A stretch of DNA of 64,000 bases from the NCBI RefSeq assembly GCF_003946555.1, contig NZ_RHOO01000001.1:124001-188000 (forward strand), read 5' to 3'. This DNA is from Companilactobacillus hulinensis (GTDB taxonomy: Bacteria > Bacillota > Bacilli > Lactobacillales > Lactobacillaceae). Below, piece after piece: positions 26,282 through 35,856 of this stretch; positions within the stretch are counted from its first letter, which is position 1; each line of letters starts with the position of its first letter. The notes below the pieces were generated by a model. The model was not told the origin of the DNA and searched no databases. It saw only the letters and a program-made list of their open reading frames with translations. A program made the position numbers and the translations under genes.

Positions 26282-27232
26282 ATGACAAGTTTTGTTACGG
26301 TATCTGAATTAGTTAAAGAAAATGATTTGAAGGTTTATGGTGGGAAAGAATTACTGGATAGCAAGCACGTTACTACTAGTGATATTTCGCGTCCTGGGAT
26401 TGAGTTGACGGGTTATTTTGACTATTACCCAAGTGAACGTATCCAATTATTCGGCCAAACTGAATCAGCTTATTCACATTCAATGACTGCTAATAATCGC
26501 TATAAGGTCATGTTGGAGATATGTCGAGAAGATACACCGGCTCTATTGATCTCTCGTGATATCAAGCCGAGTGCTGAGTTATTACGTGCAGCTAAGGAAC
26601 ATAAAGTTCCAGTTATTGGTTCAGAATTACCTACGACAAGACTTTCGAGTATGGTAACTGAATTCTTAGATCAAAGATTAGCACCCAGAGAGTCGATTCA
26701 TGGTGTCTTAGTTGATGTGTATGGTATTGGAATCTTGCTAACAGGTCACTCTGGTATTGGTAAGAGTGAAACAGCTCTTGAATTAGTCAAGAGAGGGCAC
26801 CGTCTGATTGCTGATGACCGTGTTGATGTTTATCAACAAGATGAGAAGACGGTTGTTGGTGAGGCTCCTAAGATTTTGAATCACTTGCTAGAAATTCGTG
26901 GCATCGGAATTATTGATGTTATGAACTTGTTCGGTGCTGGTGCAGTTCGTTCTGAAGCTGATATTCAATTGATCATCAACCTTGAAGATTGGTCACCAGA
27001 TAAGAATTATGATCGTATTGGATCAATGGAAGACAAACGTGTGATTTTTGATGTCGATGTACCTCAAATCACTATTCCAGTTAAAGTTGGTCGTAATATT
27101 TCTATTATCATTGAAGTTGCTGCAATGAACTTCCGTGCTAAAAAGATGGGATACGATGCAACTAAGAAGTTTGAAGAGAACCTAGGTTCACTAATTAAAG
27201 AAAATACTAAAAATGAAGAAGGTAACAAATGA
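26282..27232 (+). CDS. hprK: HPr kinase/phosphorylase
   Basis: HprK phosphorylates Ser-46 of HPr when glycolytic intermediates are high and reverses this when phosphate is high, driving CcpA catabolite repression. The 316-residue protein has the Walker A loop [14 protein letters not shown] at about 153-166, the DDRVDV segment, and the family signature [16 protein letters not shown] place the start at 26282 (GAGGG upstream); an upstream in-frame extension lacks a ribosome site. Its stop overlaps the lgt ATG. Confidence 0.96.
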   Translation: MTSFVTVSELVKENDLKVYGGKELLDSKHVTTSDISRPGIELTGYFDYYPSERIQLFGQTESAYSHSMTANNRYKVMLEICREDTPALLISRDIKPSAELLRAAKEHKVPVIGSELPTTRLSSMVTEFLDQRLAPRESIHGVLVDVYGIGILLTGHSGIGKSETALELVKRGHRLIADDRVDVYQQDEKTVVGEAPKILNHLLEIRGIGIIDVMNLFGAGAVRSEADIQLIINLEDWSPDKNYDRIGSMEDKRVIFDVDVPQITIPVKVGRNISIIIEVAAMNFRAKKMGYDATKKFEENLGSLIKENTKNEEGNK

Positions 27233-28044
27233 GCTTATTAGCCTTAAATCCAATTGCCTTTAATGTGGGTGCACTTGAGATCCACTGGTATGGGATCATT
27301 ATCGCTATGGGAGCTTTGGTCGGGGTCATTATGGCTATGTCTGAAGCAAAAAAACGTGGCATTGATCCAGACAATATTTTAGATTTAGTTTTATGGGGTG
27401 TACCGATTGCTTTAGTCGGTGCCAGATTGTATTATGTGATTTTTGAACTTCCGTTCTATCTTGCTAATCCAAGTGAAATCATTAAGATTTGGCATGGAGG
27501 AATTGCTATCTATGGTGGTTTGATTGCGGCATTTATCGTGTTGATCGTCTTGTGTAAACGTCGTAAACTGTCAATTTGGCTAATGCTGGACATCGCTGCG
27601 CCATCTGTATTACTTGGACAAATAGTTGGTCGTTGGGGTAATTTTATGAACCAAGAAGCCTTTGGCGCTAAGACAAGTTTGAGTTTCTTGCAGTCGTTAC
27701 ATCTACCACATTTTGTCATTGAGCAAATGTATATTAACGGAGCTTATCGACAACCAACATTCTTGTATGAATCATTTTTTAACTTGATCGGCTTGGTTAT
27801 TATTTTGGTACTACGTCATCGTAAGCAGTTATTTAAGCAAGGTGAAGTTTTCCTTTCATATCTAATTTGGTATCCAGCCGTTAGATTCTTCGTTGAAGGG
27901 ATGCGTACGGATAGTTTATATATCATGCCTGGCATCAGAGTTTCACAGGTATTGTCGATTGTATTATTTGTTACAGCCATAGGTGTTTGGATCTATCGGA
28001 GACGCAATACTTTTAAGCTTCCGTGGTATGTTGAGGCAAAATAA
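27229..28044 (+). CDS. lgt: Prolipoprotein diacylglyceryl transferase
   Basis: Lgt attaches diacylglycerol from phosphatidylglycerol to the lipobox cysteine of prelipoproteins, for example the PstS encoded nearby. The 271-residue protein has seven hydrophobic segments. The Lgt signature [13 protein letters not shown] and conserved segments [11 protein letters not shown] and GARLYYVIF are present. It overlaps hprK by four bases, the standard hprK-lgt pairing of lactobacilli. Confidence 0.96.
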   Translation: MSLLALNPIAFNVGALEIHWYGIIIAMGALVGVIMAMSEAKKRGIDPDNILDLVLWGVPIALVGARLYYVIFELPFYLANPSEIIKIWHGGIAIYGGLIAAFIVLIVLCKRRKLSIWLMLDIAAPSVLLGQIVGRWGNFMNQEAFGAKTSLSFLQSLHLPHFVIEQMYINGAYRQPTFLYESFFNLIGLVIILVLRHRKQLFKQGEVFLSYLIWYPAVRFFVEGMRTDSLYIMPGIRVSQVLSIVLFVTAIGVWIYRRRNTFKLPWYVEAK

Positions 28045-28153
28045 TGGATTTTTATTTTTAAAATGGTAAGATTTTAAAAGTTGATACAGATAAGCACATA
28101 CATTTGCTTTCTGTACGTTATAAGTTATAGTAAGTTTTGAGGAGGTACAATTA

Positions 28154-29089
28154 ATGAAAACATATGATGTAGTAGTCATTGGCGCTGGTCCTGGTGGACT
28201 AACTGCCGCACTTTATGCTTCACGTGCAAATTTGTCAGTAATGATTCTTGACCGTGGTATTTACGGTGGTCAAATGAACAATACTGCTGAAATCGAAAAC
28301 TATCCTGGTTTTGAATCAATCTTGGGACCTGATTTAGGTGAGAAGATGTATAAATCATCAACACGTTTTGGCGCAGACTTCGGTTACGGAGCTGTAGAAT
28401 CTGTTGAAGATAAAGGTACAACTAAGATTGTTCATACTGATGATGGCGATTATGAGGCTAAAGTTGTAATCATTGCTACTGGTTCACAATATAAGAAGAT
28501 CGGCATTCCTGGTGAGGATGAATTATCAGGTCGTGGAGTTTCTTACTGTGCTGTATGTGATGGTGCCTTCTTTAAAGGTAAGGACGTAGCAGTTATCGGT
28601 GGTGGTGATTCCGCTGTTGAAGAGGGTGTTTACCTAACTCAAATGGCCAAATCAGTAACAATTATTCACCGTCGTGATCAATTACGTGCTCAAAAGATTC
28701 TTCAAGATCGTGCATTTAAGAACGATAAGATCAAATTTGTTTGGAATGCTGATGTTAAAGAAATCGTCGACAAAGATGGAAAAGTCGGTGGAGTTCGTTA
28801 TGTAGATAAGAAGACTGGTGAGGAACATGTTGTTCCCGCAAGCGGTGCCTTCATCTATGTTGGTATCCAACCTATGACAGATTCATTTAAGAGCCTAGGT
28901 GTTCTTGATGAAAATGGCTGGATCGATACTAATGATCACATGGAAACAACTGTACCTGGCGTATATGCTATTGGTGATGTTAGAAAGAAGGAATTGCGTC
29001 AAATCACAACTGCTGTTGGTGATGGCGGAATTGCTGGACAAGAAGCATTCAATTACATTCAAAAATTAGGTGACGAAGTTACTGCTTAA
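28154..29089 (+). CDS. trxB: Thioredoxin reductase
   Basis: TrxB passes electrons from NADPH through FAD to thioredoxin. The 311-residue protein has the FAD-binding GAGPGGLTAALYASRA at the N-terminus, the redox-active CAVC motif (SYCAVCDGAFF, about 135-138), an NADPH-binding GGGDSAVEEG segment, and the closing GVYAIGDVR FAD motif. GAGGAGG precedes the ATG. The gene has its own spacer and terminator and often follows lgt in lactobacilli. Confidence 0.96.
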   Translation: MKTYDVVVIGAGPGGLTAALYASRANLSVMILDRGIYGGQMNNTAEIENYPGFESILGPDLGEKMYKSSTRFGADFGYGAVESVEDKGTTKIVHTDDGDYEAKVVIIATGSQYKKIGIPGEDELSGRGVSYCAVCDGAFFKGKDVAVIGGGDSAVEEGVYLTQMAKSVTIIHRRDQLRAQKILQDRAFKNDKIKFVWNADVKEIVDKDGKVGGVRYVDKKTGEEHVVPASGAFIYVGIQPMTDSFKSLGVLDENGWIDTNDHMETTVPGVYAIGDVRKKELRQITTAVGDGGIAGQEAFNYIQKLGDEVTA

Positions 29090-29103
29090 TTTATTAAATT
29101 CAG

Positions 29104-29136
29104 AGAGTGGGCCGATTATGGCTTACTCTTTTTTTA
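29104..29136 (+). terminator. Terminator after trxB
   Basis: AGAGTGGGCC pairs with GGCTTACTCT (wobbles included), followed by seven T. Confidence 0.82.
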
Positions 29137-29263
29137 TTTCCATTTCTTGGTACTAAATATACTAAAATTACACTCTTTAGCCCTTTGAATCAAAAAAAGT
29201 AAAAAAATTATCGATATTTTGTATTTACTATCAAAATAATAAAAATCTTTTTACCGATATTGG

Positions 29264-29293
29264 TTCACATTTATACCTGTTTAAACATATAAT
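29264..29293 (+). promoter_or_regulatory. Probable promoter of the small XRE gene
   Basis: TTCACA (29264-29269) and TATAAT (29288-29293), 18 bases apart. Upstream, CGATATT occurs twice (29212-29218 and 29255-29261) in a very AT-rich stretch and might be an operator repeat. Confidence 0.45.
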
Positions 29294-29330
29294 AGGTTAT
29301 GAAATAAAGATATGGATAGGAGTGTTTTAT

Positions 29331-29582
29331 ATGCGCGAATTTATCAACGAAAGTAATCAAATATATCAAGATTCAGAATTGAATATCCACACAAACTTAA
29401 AATTACTCCGCCAAAAATGCGGGGTAACTCAGAAGCAGGTTGCTGAAGTGTTACATATTGATGTAACAACTCTATCGCATTATGAGACTGGCATCAGAGT
29501 TCCAGATATTGAAACCTTGATCAGACTAGCTGATTATTATGGGACATCTGTTAACTGTATAATAAGTTGTGAAGCAATTTAA
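29331..29582 (+). CDS. XRE-family transcriptional regulator
   Basis: An 83-residue DNA-binding protein. Residues ~18-75 form an HTH_3 domain (LKLLRQKCGVTQKQVAEVLHIDVTTLSHYETG...), with no further effector domain. The ATG at 29331 fits the AGGAG ten bases upstream; an in-frame GTG at 29322 is too close to that site. It stands alone between trxB and the phosphoglucomutase gene, so its targets are unknown. A self-control loop through the CGATATT repeats upstream is a guess. Confidence 0.85.
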   Translation: MREFINESNQIYQDSELNIHTNLKLLRQKCGVTQKQVAEVLHIDVTTLSHYETGIRVPDIETLIRLADYYGTSVNCIISCEAI

Positions 29583-29590
29583 AATAAATG

Positions 29591-29619
29591 ACTCGTTATT
29601 ACGGTAGCGGGTTATTTTT
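29591..29619 (+). terminator. Weak terminator after the XRE gene
   Basis: ACTCGTT pairs with AGCGGGT (wobbles) and is followed by TATTTTTATT. The next promoter starts directly after. Confidence 0.55.
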
Positions 29620-29624
29620 ATTGG

Positions 29625-29651
29625 TATAATACAATTGTGTAAGTACTTACA
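29625..29651. promoter_or_regulatory. pgcA -10 element with adjoining 14-base palindrome
   Basis: TATAAT (29625-29630) is followed seven bases later by TGTAAGTACTTACA (29638-29651), a perfect palindrome at about +1 to +14. This is where a repressor would block transcription. No regulator could be assigned. Confidence 0.6.
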
Positions 29652-29670
29652 AATTAGGAGGACAATTTTA

Positions 29671-31389
29671 ATGTCTTGGCAAAATACATTACAAGAATGG
29701 CTTGATTATAAGGAATTAGATCCTGAACTAAAATCACAATTGATTGATTTACAAAAAGATTCAGATGCGACTGAAGAAGCATTTTATGCACCAATGGAAT
29801 TCGGTACAGCTGGAATGCGTGGTTTACTTGGACCTGGTATCAACCGTATGAATATTTATACAGTTCGCCAAGCTGCTGAAGGTTTAGCATCATTCATGGA
29901 TACACTTGATGACAGTAAGAAATCTCAAGGTGTAGCAATCAGTTATGATTCACGTTATCATTCACAGGACTTTGCTTATGAATCAGCTAAGGTATTGGGA
30001 GCACATGGTATCCACAGTTATGTGTTCGACAGCTTGCGTCCAACTCCTGAACTTTCATTTGCTGTGAGAAGTCTTCATACATACGCTGGTATTATGATTA
30101 CAGCTAGTCATAACCCTAAGCAATATAATGGTTTCAAGATTTATGGTCCAGATGGTGGACAGATGCCACCAGTTGAATCTGACAATATTACAAGTTTTGC
30201 ACGTAAAGCAAGTGACTTATTCGCTATTAAAACTAAGTCAGTTCAACAACTACGTGCTGAAAAGTTATTGACTCTAATTGGTGAAGATGTTGATCTTAAT
30301 TACTTAGATAAGCTTGATACAGTTGTTGTTAACCATGATTTGATCAAGAATATCGGCGATAAGATGAACTTTGTTTATACACCACTTCATGGTACAGGTA
30401 AGATGATCGCACCAAGAATCTTCCAAAAACTTGGTTTTAAGAACTTCTCTATGGTAACTGAGCAAGCAATTCTTGATCCCGAATTTGAAACAACACCATT
30501 CCCTAATCCAGAATTTGCCCAAACATTTGATTTGGCAATTGAAAAAGGTAAGAAGATCGGTGCAAATATCTTAATTGCTACTGATCCTGATGCTGATAGA
30601 TTAGGTGCTGCCGTTCGTCAACCAGATGGTTCATACAAATTGATGACAGGTAACCAAATTGCCTCAGTATTGCTTAACTATATTTTGAATGCTAAAAAAG
30701 AATTAGGTGTATTGCCTGCTAACGGAGCGGTTGTTAAGTCAATTGTTTCAACAGAATTGGCAACTGCCATTGCTAACAAGTACAATATCAGGATGTTCAA
30801 TGTTTTGACTGGATTCAAGTACATTGCTGAAAAGATTCAAAACTTCCAAGACTCTGGTAGTAATGAATTTCTATTCGGATTTGAAGAGAGTTATGGATAT
30901 TTGGTAAAACCATTTGTACGTGATAAGGATGCTATGCAATCAACTATTTTGCTAGCTGAAGCTGCTGCTTACTACGAATCAAAGGGTGAAACAATCTATG
31001 ATGCTCTTGAAGACTTGTACAAGGAATATGGTTATTATCGTGAAAAGACTATTTCTAAGACCTTTGAAGGTATCTCAGGTAAGGATAGAATGGCTGCTAT
31101 CATGAAACAATTCCGTGAAGAGGGATTCGAAGAAATTAACGGCGTAAAAGTTGTTGAATCATTAGATTACCTAAATCAAACTGATAAAACGGCTGATGGC
31201 GTTAAAGAAACTGGTCTTCCAAAGGCTGATGCATTGAAGTTCATTCTTGAAGATGGCACATGGGTGGCAGTTCGTCCATCAGGTACCGAACCAAAAATGA
31301 AGTTCTATATTGGAATCACAAGTGATAGCGACGAACATGCTGCTACTAAGCTTGAGGCCTTTGCTAAAGAAGTAAATGGTTGGGAATAA
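29671..31389 (+). CDS. pgcA: Phosphoglucomutase / phosphomannomutase
   Basis: This enzyme interconverts glucose-1-phosphate and glucose-6-phosphate, linking glycolysis to UDP-glucose and wall polymers. The 572-residue length is normal for the PgcA type. The active-site serine lies in MITASHNPKQYNGFKIYG, the metal-binding loop is DPDADR, the sugar-binding loop is GFEESYGYLV, and the phosphate-binding loop is RPSGTEPKMKFY. The ATG at 29671 follows AGGAGG; a longer in-frame start would begin inside the operator. Confidence 0.95.
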   Translation: MSWQNTLQEWLDYKELDPELKSQLIDLQKDSDATEEAFYAPMEFGTAGMRGLLGPGINRMNIYTVRQAAEGLASFMDTLDDSKKSQGVAISYDSRYHSQDFAYESAKVLGAHGIHSYVFDSLRPTPELSFAVRSLHTYAGIMITASHNPKQYNGFKIYGPDGGQMPPVESDNITSFARKASDLFAIKTKSVQQLRAEKLLTLIGEDVDLNYLDKLDTVVVNHDLIKNIGDKMNFVYTPLHGTGKMIAPRIFQKLGFKNFSMVTEQAILDPEFETTPFPNPEFAQTFDLAIEKGKKIGANILIATDPDADRLGAAVRQPDGSYKLMTGNQIASVLLNYILNAKKELGVLPANGAVVKSIVSTELATAIANKYNIRMFNVLTGFKYIAEKIQNFQDSGSNEFLFGFEESYGYLVKPFVRDKDAMQSTILLAEAAAYYESKGETIYDALEDLYKEYGYYREKTISKTFEGISGKDRMAAIMKQFREEGFEEINGVKVVESLDYLNQTDKTADGVKETGLPKADALKFILEDGTWVAVRPSGTEPKMKFYIGITSDSDEHAATKLEAFAKEVNGWE

Positions 31390-31408
31390 TAGTTAAATTT
31401 TATGTAAG

Positions 31409-31443
31409 AAAGAAGACTATCAATTAAGATAGTCTTCTTTTTG
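31409..31443 (+). terminator. Terminator after pgcA
   Basis: AAAGAAGACTATC and GATAGTCTTCTTT form a perfect stem around AATTAA, ending in a T run. Confidence 0.88.
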
Positions 31444-31500
31444 TCGCTTAAGGCACATTATGATATATAATTATATTCATAGTAATTAGGGGGAATTATT

Positions 31501-34455
31501 ATGAATCGTATTGTAAGACACAAGAAATTATCAGCGATAGTCCTGTTATTTATTTTTGGACTATCATTAGTCGCTAACTTTTTTGTTAGCACAAGTACTA
31601 GTTATGCAGCTACGGACTTAACTCCGTCAGCTTCAGGTGTGGCTGCAAGTGATGCTACACTGACATATACAGACAATGGTGTAGAAAAAGAAATTCCGAA
31701 AGATATTACAGATTTGTCTCATTATGTAGATTTAAATGTTAATTATCATTGGAGTATTGCCAATGGAGTGCCAATTTCTAATGGTGATACATTGAAGTTC
31801 AATATTCCAGAAAATGTAAATATTAATTTTCCAAATAAAACTAGTGATTTAACTTTTAAAATTTATGGTAGTGATGAGAAAACTCAACTCGGAAATGCTG
31901 TAGTTACTCAAGCTGATCCTAGAGTAGGAATAATTACTTTTAATAGCGCACTTGAAGGAACCACTACTGATAGATCAGGAGATATAAGTATCAGTGGAGC
32001 AGGAGTTGTTACAAGCACCGGTGGCAGCGGTACCGGCGGTGACTCGGCCTTTCTTACTAAAGTTGGCTGGTTCCCAGATTCAGATAAAGAGGTTCCAAGT
32101 ACTATGGTGTGGAATATAGTAGCCAATCCGAGAGGATCGAAGAATGTTAGTAATTTGGTTCTCACTGATACTTTAGGTGAAGGCCAGATTTTTGACAGTA
32201 GTAGTATGTCTGTTCAAGCAAAAACATATGACAATCCAGATTCACAAGATCCTACATCTGTAGAAGATATTCCAGTTGGATCGAAGTTAACTTCTACTGA
32301 TAAAGGTTTTACTTTGAATATTGGCGATACCCACAAAGAGATAGTTTTAGTCTATGAAACAAAAATAACTACACCTATTAATCCAGAGGATAAGTTCACT
32401 TGGAGCAATAGCGTAAAGAGTAGCTATACTAATCCAGGTGATGGGAGTGACCCTAGTTCTGATCCTGATCCTGGATCAGGAACTGGCACAGAACCGGATG
32501 AACCTATAGTTAGTGAAATTAATCAAACAAAGACATTCGGAGCAAGTGGTACCGCTTCTGGTCGTAATGGGACAGTAGTTCTTACAAAAGTGGATTCTGC
32601 TGACCATACAAAGACTTTGCCAGGGGCTCATTTTAAATTGGTAGAAGATAATGGTACAACAGATGGTAAAGTAATACCTGATACTGATGAGTATAAATAC
32701 AGTGATTTAGTTACCGACGACAAGGGACAAATAACTATTCCTAATTTGCCTGTGGGTAAGTATATTTTCATTGAAACTAAGGCTCCAAATGGTTATACAA
32801 TAGATAAAAATAATGATCGTAAAGCATTTACTATTGCTGCAGACCAAAAGCTTCCACTACAATTTGATTTTTCCGATGTAAAAGAAGGAACGCCAACTCC
32901 AAAAACTGGAAGTGTAGTTCTAACTAAGACATCAAAGAATGATGGAACTCCGTTATCAGGGGCTATATTTGAATTACAGGATTCGGCTGGTAAAGTGTTA
33001 GAGTCGGGATTGACAACTGACAAAAATGGTCAAATCAAAGTTGATAATTTGCCAGTGGCAGATGGATATAAGTTCATCGAAACTCAGGCACCGGATAAAT
33101 ATGAACTTGATTCTTCACCACATGCATTTAGTATCACTGCTGATCAAACTGAGCCAATAGGAGTATCGATAGAAGATACAAAAACTACACCATTTACCGG
33201 AAGTGTAATTCTAACAAAAATAGCACCAGACGGAACACCTTTAAAAGATGCAAAATTTGATTTAAATGATTCAAAAGGTAATACCTTACAAAAAGGCTTG
33301 ATAACCGATAAGAATGGTCAAATCACTGTTGATAAGTTGGAGGCAGGATCTTATCAGTTTGTAGAAACTGATGCACCAACGGGATACAAACTTAATCAAA
33401 AACCACAAATATTTACTATTGTGGATAATCAAAAAACTGCAACTGGTGTAACAGTAACCGATGAAGTGAAAGATGTAACACCACCAGCTCCAGAAACAGG
33501 CAGTGTGATTCTAACTAAGACATCTAAAGATGATAACAAGCCGTTACAAGGTGCAGTCTTTGACTTACAAGATAAAAACGGTAAGATTATTCAACAAAAC
33601 CTATCAACTGACAAAAACGGTGAGATAACTGTTGATAAATTAGTCGCAGGTGATTATCAATTTGTAGAAACTAAAGCACCAACAGATTATAAACTTGATG
33701 CAAGAGCACATGCATTTACTATTGATCCTAAAAAAGACGCTGCGATTAAAGTTTCAGTCAAGGATGAAAAAGAAAGTGGAAATGTAACAAATCCAAAAGG
33801 AAATGTTATTTTGACTAAGACTGATGCTAAAACTAAAAATGTTCTAAAAGATGCAGTCTTCGATTTGAAAGATGCTGATGGCAAAGTTGTAAAGAGTGAT
33901 TTGACAACTGATTATAAAGGACAAATTCAAGTTACTGATTTGACACCTGGCACATATCAATTCGTTGAAAAGAAAGCTCCGAAAGGTTACAAGTTAAGCT
34001 CTAAACCTGCAGTGTTCGTGGTTAAAGATGGTGAAACAACTGAGGTATCGATGACAAATGAAGTAACTTCAACAACAACAACGCCAACGACACCTGAGAA
34101 CCCTGACAAACCAACGACACCTACAACTCCAGAAGTACCTGGAACACCAGATAAACCAACAGTGCCTACGAATCCAGTAATTCCAACAACACCGGTTAAT
34201 CCAACCGTTCCAAATAATCCAGGAACACCAACAAATCCGTTGATTCCTGAAGTTCCTGGTACGAACGTACCTGTTACAAGCACACCTAGTTCAGACATTC
34301 CTGACAACAATACATCTACAAATCAAAATAATACTTCTAACAAATTGCCACAAACTGGTATTGCCGGAAGCAACATTGAATTGTATATGGGATTGGTTGT
34401 TCTAGTCATTGCAATTTCTGGATTAGCTTATGAATATGTTGAAATTAAAAAATAA
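31501..34455 (+). CDS. LPXTG-anchored adhesin with five CnaB/SpaA repeats
   Basis: A 984-residue surface protein. The signal peptide (SAIVLLFIFGLSLVANFF) ends near SYAATD. Residues ~40-340 resemble a Cna-type ligand-binding region. Five CnaB/SpaA-like repeats of ~95-115 residues start near 356, 470, 567, 667 and 767. Each runs from (V/I)VLTK to F(V/I)E-x2-AP-x3-Y, giving the Lys and Glu expected for internal isopeptide bonds. A Pro/Thr-rich wall-spanning stretch (~855-945), the sortase signal LPQTG, a membrane helix and EIKK complete it. Collagen or other host binding is inferred from family, not shown. GGGGG precedes the ATG. Confidence 0.9.
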   Translation: MNRIVRHKKLSAIVLLFIFGLSLVANFFVSTSTSYAATDLTPSASGVAASDATLTYTDNGVEKEIPKDITDLSHYVDLNVNYHWSIANGVPISNGDTLKFNIPENVNINFPNKTSDLTFKIYGSDEKTQLGNAVVTQADPRVGIITFNSALEGTTTDRSGDISISGAGVVTSTGGSGTGGDSAFLTKVGWFPDSDKEVPSTMVWNIVANPRGSKNVSNLVLTDTLGEGQIFDSSSMSVQAKTYDNPDSQDPTSVEDIPVGSKLTSTDKGFTLNIGDTHKEIVLVYETKITTPINPEDKFTWSNSVKSSYTNPGDGSDPSSDPDPGSGTGTEPDEPIVSEINQTKTFGASGTASGRNGTVVLTKVDSADHTKTLPGAHFKLVEDNGTTDGKVIPDTDEYKYSDLVTDDKGQITIPNLPVGKYIFIETKAPNGYTIDKNNDRKAFTIAADQKLPLQFDFSDVKEGTPTPKTGSVVLTKTSKNDGTPLSGAIFELQDSAGKVLESGLTTDKNGQIKVDNLPVADGYKFIETQAPDKYELDSSPHAFSITADQTEPIGVSIEDTKTTPFTGSVILTKIAPDGTPLKDAKFDLNDSKGNTLQKGLITDKNGQITVDKLEAGSYQFVETDAPTGYKLNQKPQIFTIVDNQKTATGVTVTDEVKDVTPPAPETGSVILTKTSKDDNKPLQGAVFDLQDKNGKIIQQNLSTDKNGEITVDKLVAGDYQFVETKAPTDYKLDARAHAFTIDPKKDAAIKVSVKDEKESGNVTNPKGNVILTKTDAKTKNVLKDAVFDLKDADGKVVKSDLTTDYKGQIQVTDLTPGTYQFVEKKAPKGYKLSSKPAVFVVKDGETTEVSMTNEVTSTTTTPTTPENPDKPTTPTTPEVPGTPDKPTVPTNPVIPTTPVNPTVPNNPGTPTNPLIPEVPGTNVPVTSTPSSDIPDNNTSTNQNNTSNKLPQTGIAGSNIELYMGLVVLVIAISGLAYEYVEIKK
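32908..34056 (+). repeat. In-frame tandem repeats 2-5 of the adhesin
   Basis: Four coding units of about 290-300 bases begin at 32908, 33199, 33499 and 33799. Each starts with GGAAGTGTAGTTCTAAC-like sequence and includes ACTGACAAAAATGGTCAAAT-like segments. The first CnaB unit (from about 32566) is longer and more diverged. Copy number may vary between strains by recombination (inference). Confidence 0.8.
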
Positions 34456-34461
34456 CAAATT

Positions 34462-34489
34462 ATAGACGAAGAGATTCGTCTATTTTTTT
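34462..34489 (+). terminator. Terminator after the adhesin gene
   Basis: ATAGACGAA and TTCGTCTAT pair perfectly around GAGA, followed by a T run. Confidence 0.87.
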
Positions 34490-34506
34490 GTCAAAAATAA
34501 TTTCCT

Positions 34507-34537
34507 TTGGTAAGCAATCACTTACTTGCGGTATAAT
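34507..34537 (+). promoter_or_regulatory. Promoter with GTAAG-N6-CTTAC inverted repeat
   Basis: TTGGTA (34507-34512) and TATAAT (34532-34537) with a long 19-base spacer. GTAAG and CTTAC (34510-34525) lie between them and share half-sites with the pgcA palindrome. Confidence 0.4.
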
Positions 34538-34566
34538 ACGACATATGAGAGCGGGGGGACTTTATT

Positions 34567-35856
34567 TTGACAACAAATAAGCATATGGTCGTAATTTCCC
34601 TAGATTCATTGGGATTTAGAGACATTCGCGAACATCAAGAAGAATTACCGACACTTAATAAATTGGTCAATGGCGGAACTTGGGTCAAGTCAGTTACAGG
34701 AATTTATCCAACACTGACTTATCCATCACATACGACAATTATTACGGGACAGTATCCAAATGTGCATGGGATTGTTAACAACACGAAGATTCAACCAGAG
34801 CGTCGTTCACCTGATTGGTATTGGTATCAAAAAGACGTTAAGTCGACTACTTTGTATGATCTAGCGCGTGAAAAAGGGATGAAGACGGCAGCATTTTTAT
34901 GGCCAGTTACAGCTGGTAGTAAGATCAATTACAACTTGGCTGAAATCTTTCCCAATCGTATTTGGACCAATCAAGTTTTGGTTTCATTGAAAGCCAGTTC
35001 ACCATTATTCTTGCTAGAAATGAATCACAAATACGGTAAATTGAGAAATGGTATTAAGCAACCGCAACTAGATGATTTCATTACAGCGTGTGCGGTTGAT
35101 ACGATTGAAAACAAAAAGCCTAATCTAACCCTGCTTCACTTAGTGGATATGGATAGCATGCGTCATCGTTATGGCGTTCGTTCAAAGGAAGCTATGGAAG
35201 CCTTACACAGATTAGATGCCCATGTAGCTCAAGTTATTGAAGCTACTAAAAAAGCTGGAACGTTCTATGATACTAACTTTGTTATTTTGGGCGATCATTA
35301 TCAAATCAATGTTGATACAATGATCCACCTGAATACATTGTTCGCTAAGAAGGGGTGGTTGACTCCTAAACCGGATCAGACGTACGAGAAAGATTGGCGT
35401 GTGATGGCGAAGACTTGTGATGGTTCGACTTATATTTATACACAGAACTTTGATGATAAAGACGATTTGGCTGAATTAATCGGTAGTGTTGAAGGTGTTG
35501 AAACCATCTATCCACGATATCGTGCAATTGAACGTGGGGCTGATCCAGCATGTACCTTCATGGTTGAAGCCAAGGAAGGTTATTACTTCACTGATGAAAG
35601 CAGTCGTCCAGAAGTAGTCGAGAAAGTTGATCCAGATACATTGGGACAACCTGACAGATATCATGGTGTCCATGGTTATGATCCTGATAAGCCTGATTAT
35701 CAAACAACTATTTTGTTCAACGGGCCCGCTGTAAATGAAGGACAAACAGTTGAACATGCTAACTTAGTTGACGAAGCACCAACATTTGCACGTTTATTAG
35801 GTCTTGAGTTCAAAGATGATCTCGCTGGTAAATGTATTAAAGGAGTCATTAAATGA
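34567..35856 (+). CDS. Type I phosphodiesterase / AlkP-superfamily hydrolase
   Basis: A 429-residue hydrolase of the nucleotide pyrophosphatase/phosphodiesterase (alkaline phosphatase) superfamily. Metal-binding Asp lies in VISLDSLG, the likely Thr nucleophile or phosphate-binding segment in YPTLTYPSHTTIITG, and further metal ligands in LHLVDMDSMRH, LGDHYQ and HGVHGYDP. No signal peptide is seen, so it probably acts in the cytosol. Starts at a TTG after GGGGGG and overlaps the following transporter gene by four bases. The substrate is unknown; cleavage of something the neighbouring transporter moves is only a guess. Confidence 0.82.
   Translation: MTTNKHMVVISLDSLGFRDIREHQEELPTLNKLVNGGTWVKSVTGIYPTLTYPSHTTIITGQYPNVHGIVNNTKIQPERRSPDWYWYQKDVKSTTLYDLAREKGMKTAAFLWPVTAGSKINYNLAEIFPNRIWTNQVLVSLKASSPLFLLEMNHKYGKLRNGIKQPQLDDFITACAVDTIENKKPNLTLLHLVDMDSMRHRYGVRSKEAMEALHRLDAHVAQVIEATKKAGTFYDTNFVILGDHYQINVDTMIHLNTLFAKKGWLTPKPDQTYEKDWRVMAKTCDGSTYIYTQNFDDKDDLAELIGSVEGVETIYPRYRAIERGADPACTFMVEAKEGYYFTDESSRPEVVEKVDPDTLGQPDRYHGVHGYDPDKPDYQTTILFNGPAVNEGQTVEHANLVDEAPTFARLLGLEFKDDLAGKCIKGVIK

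Noticed and set aside
32908-34056. Regular DNA repeats that could suggest a CRISPR or satellite array
   Set aside because: Units are 290-300 bases, in frame, and encode CnaB domains of the adhesin.
33987-34310. Antisense Gly/Val-rich frame opposite the adhesin Pro/Thr region
   Set aside because: It is the reverse reading of Pro/Thr repeat codons, with no initiation signals.
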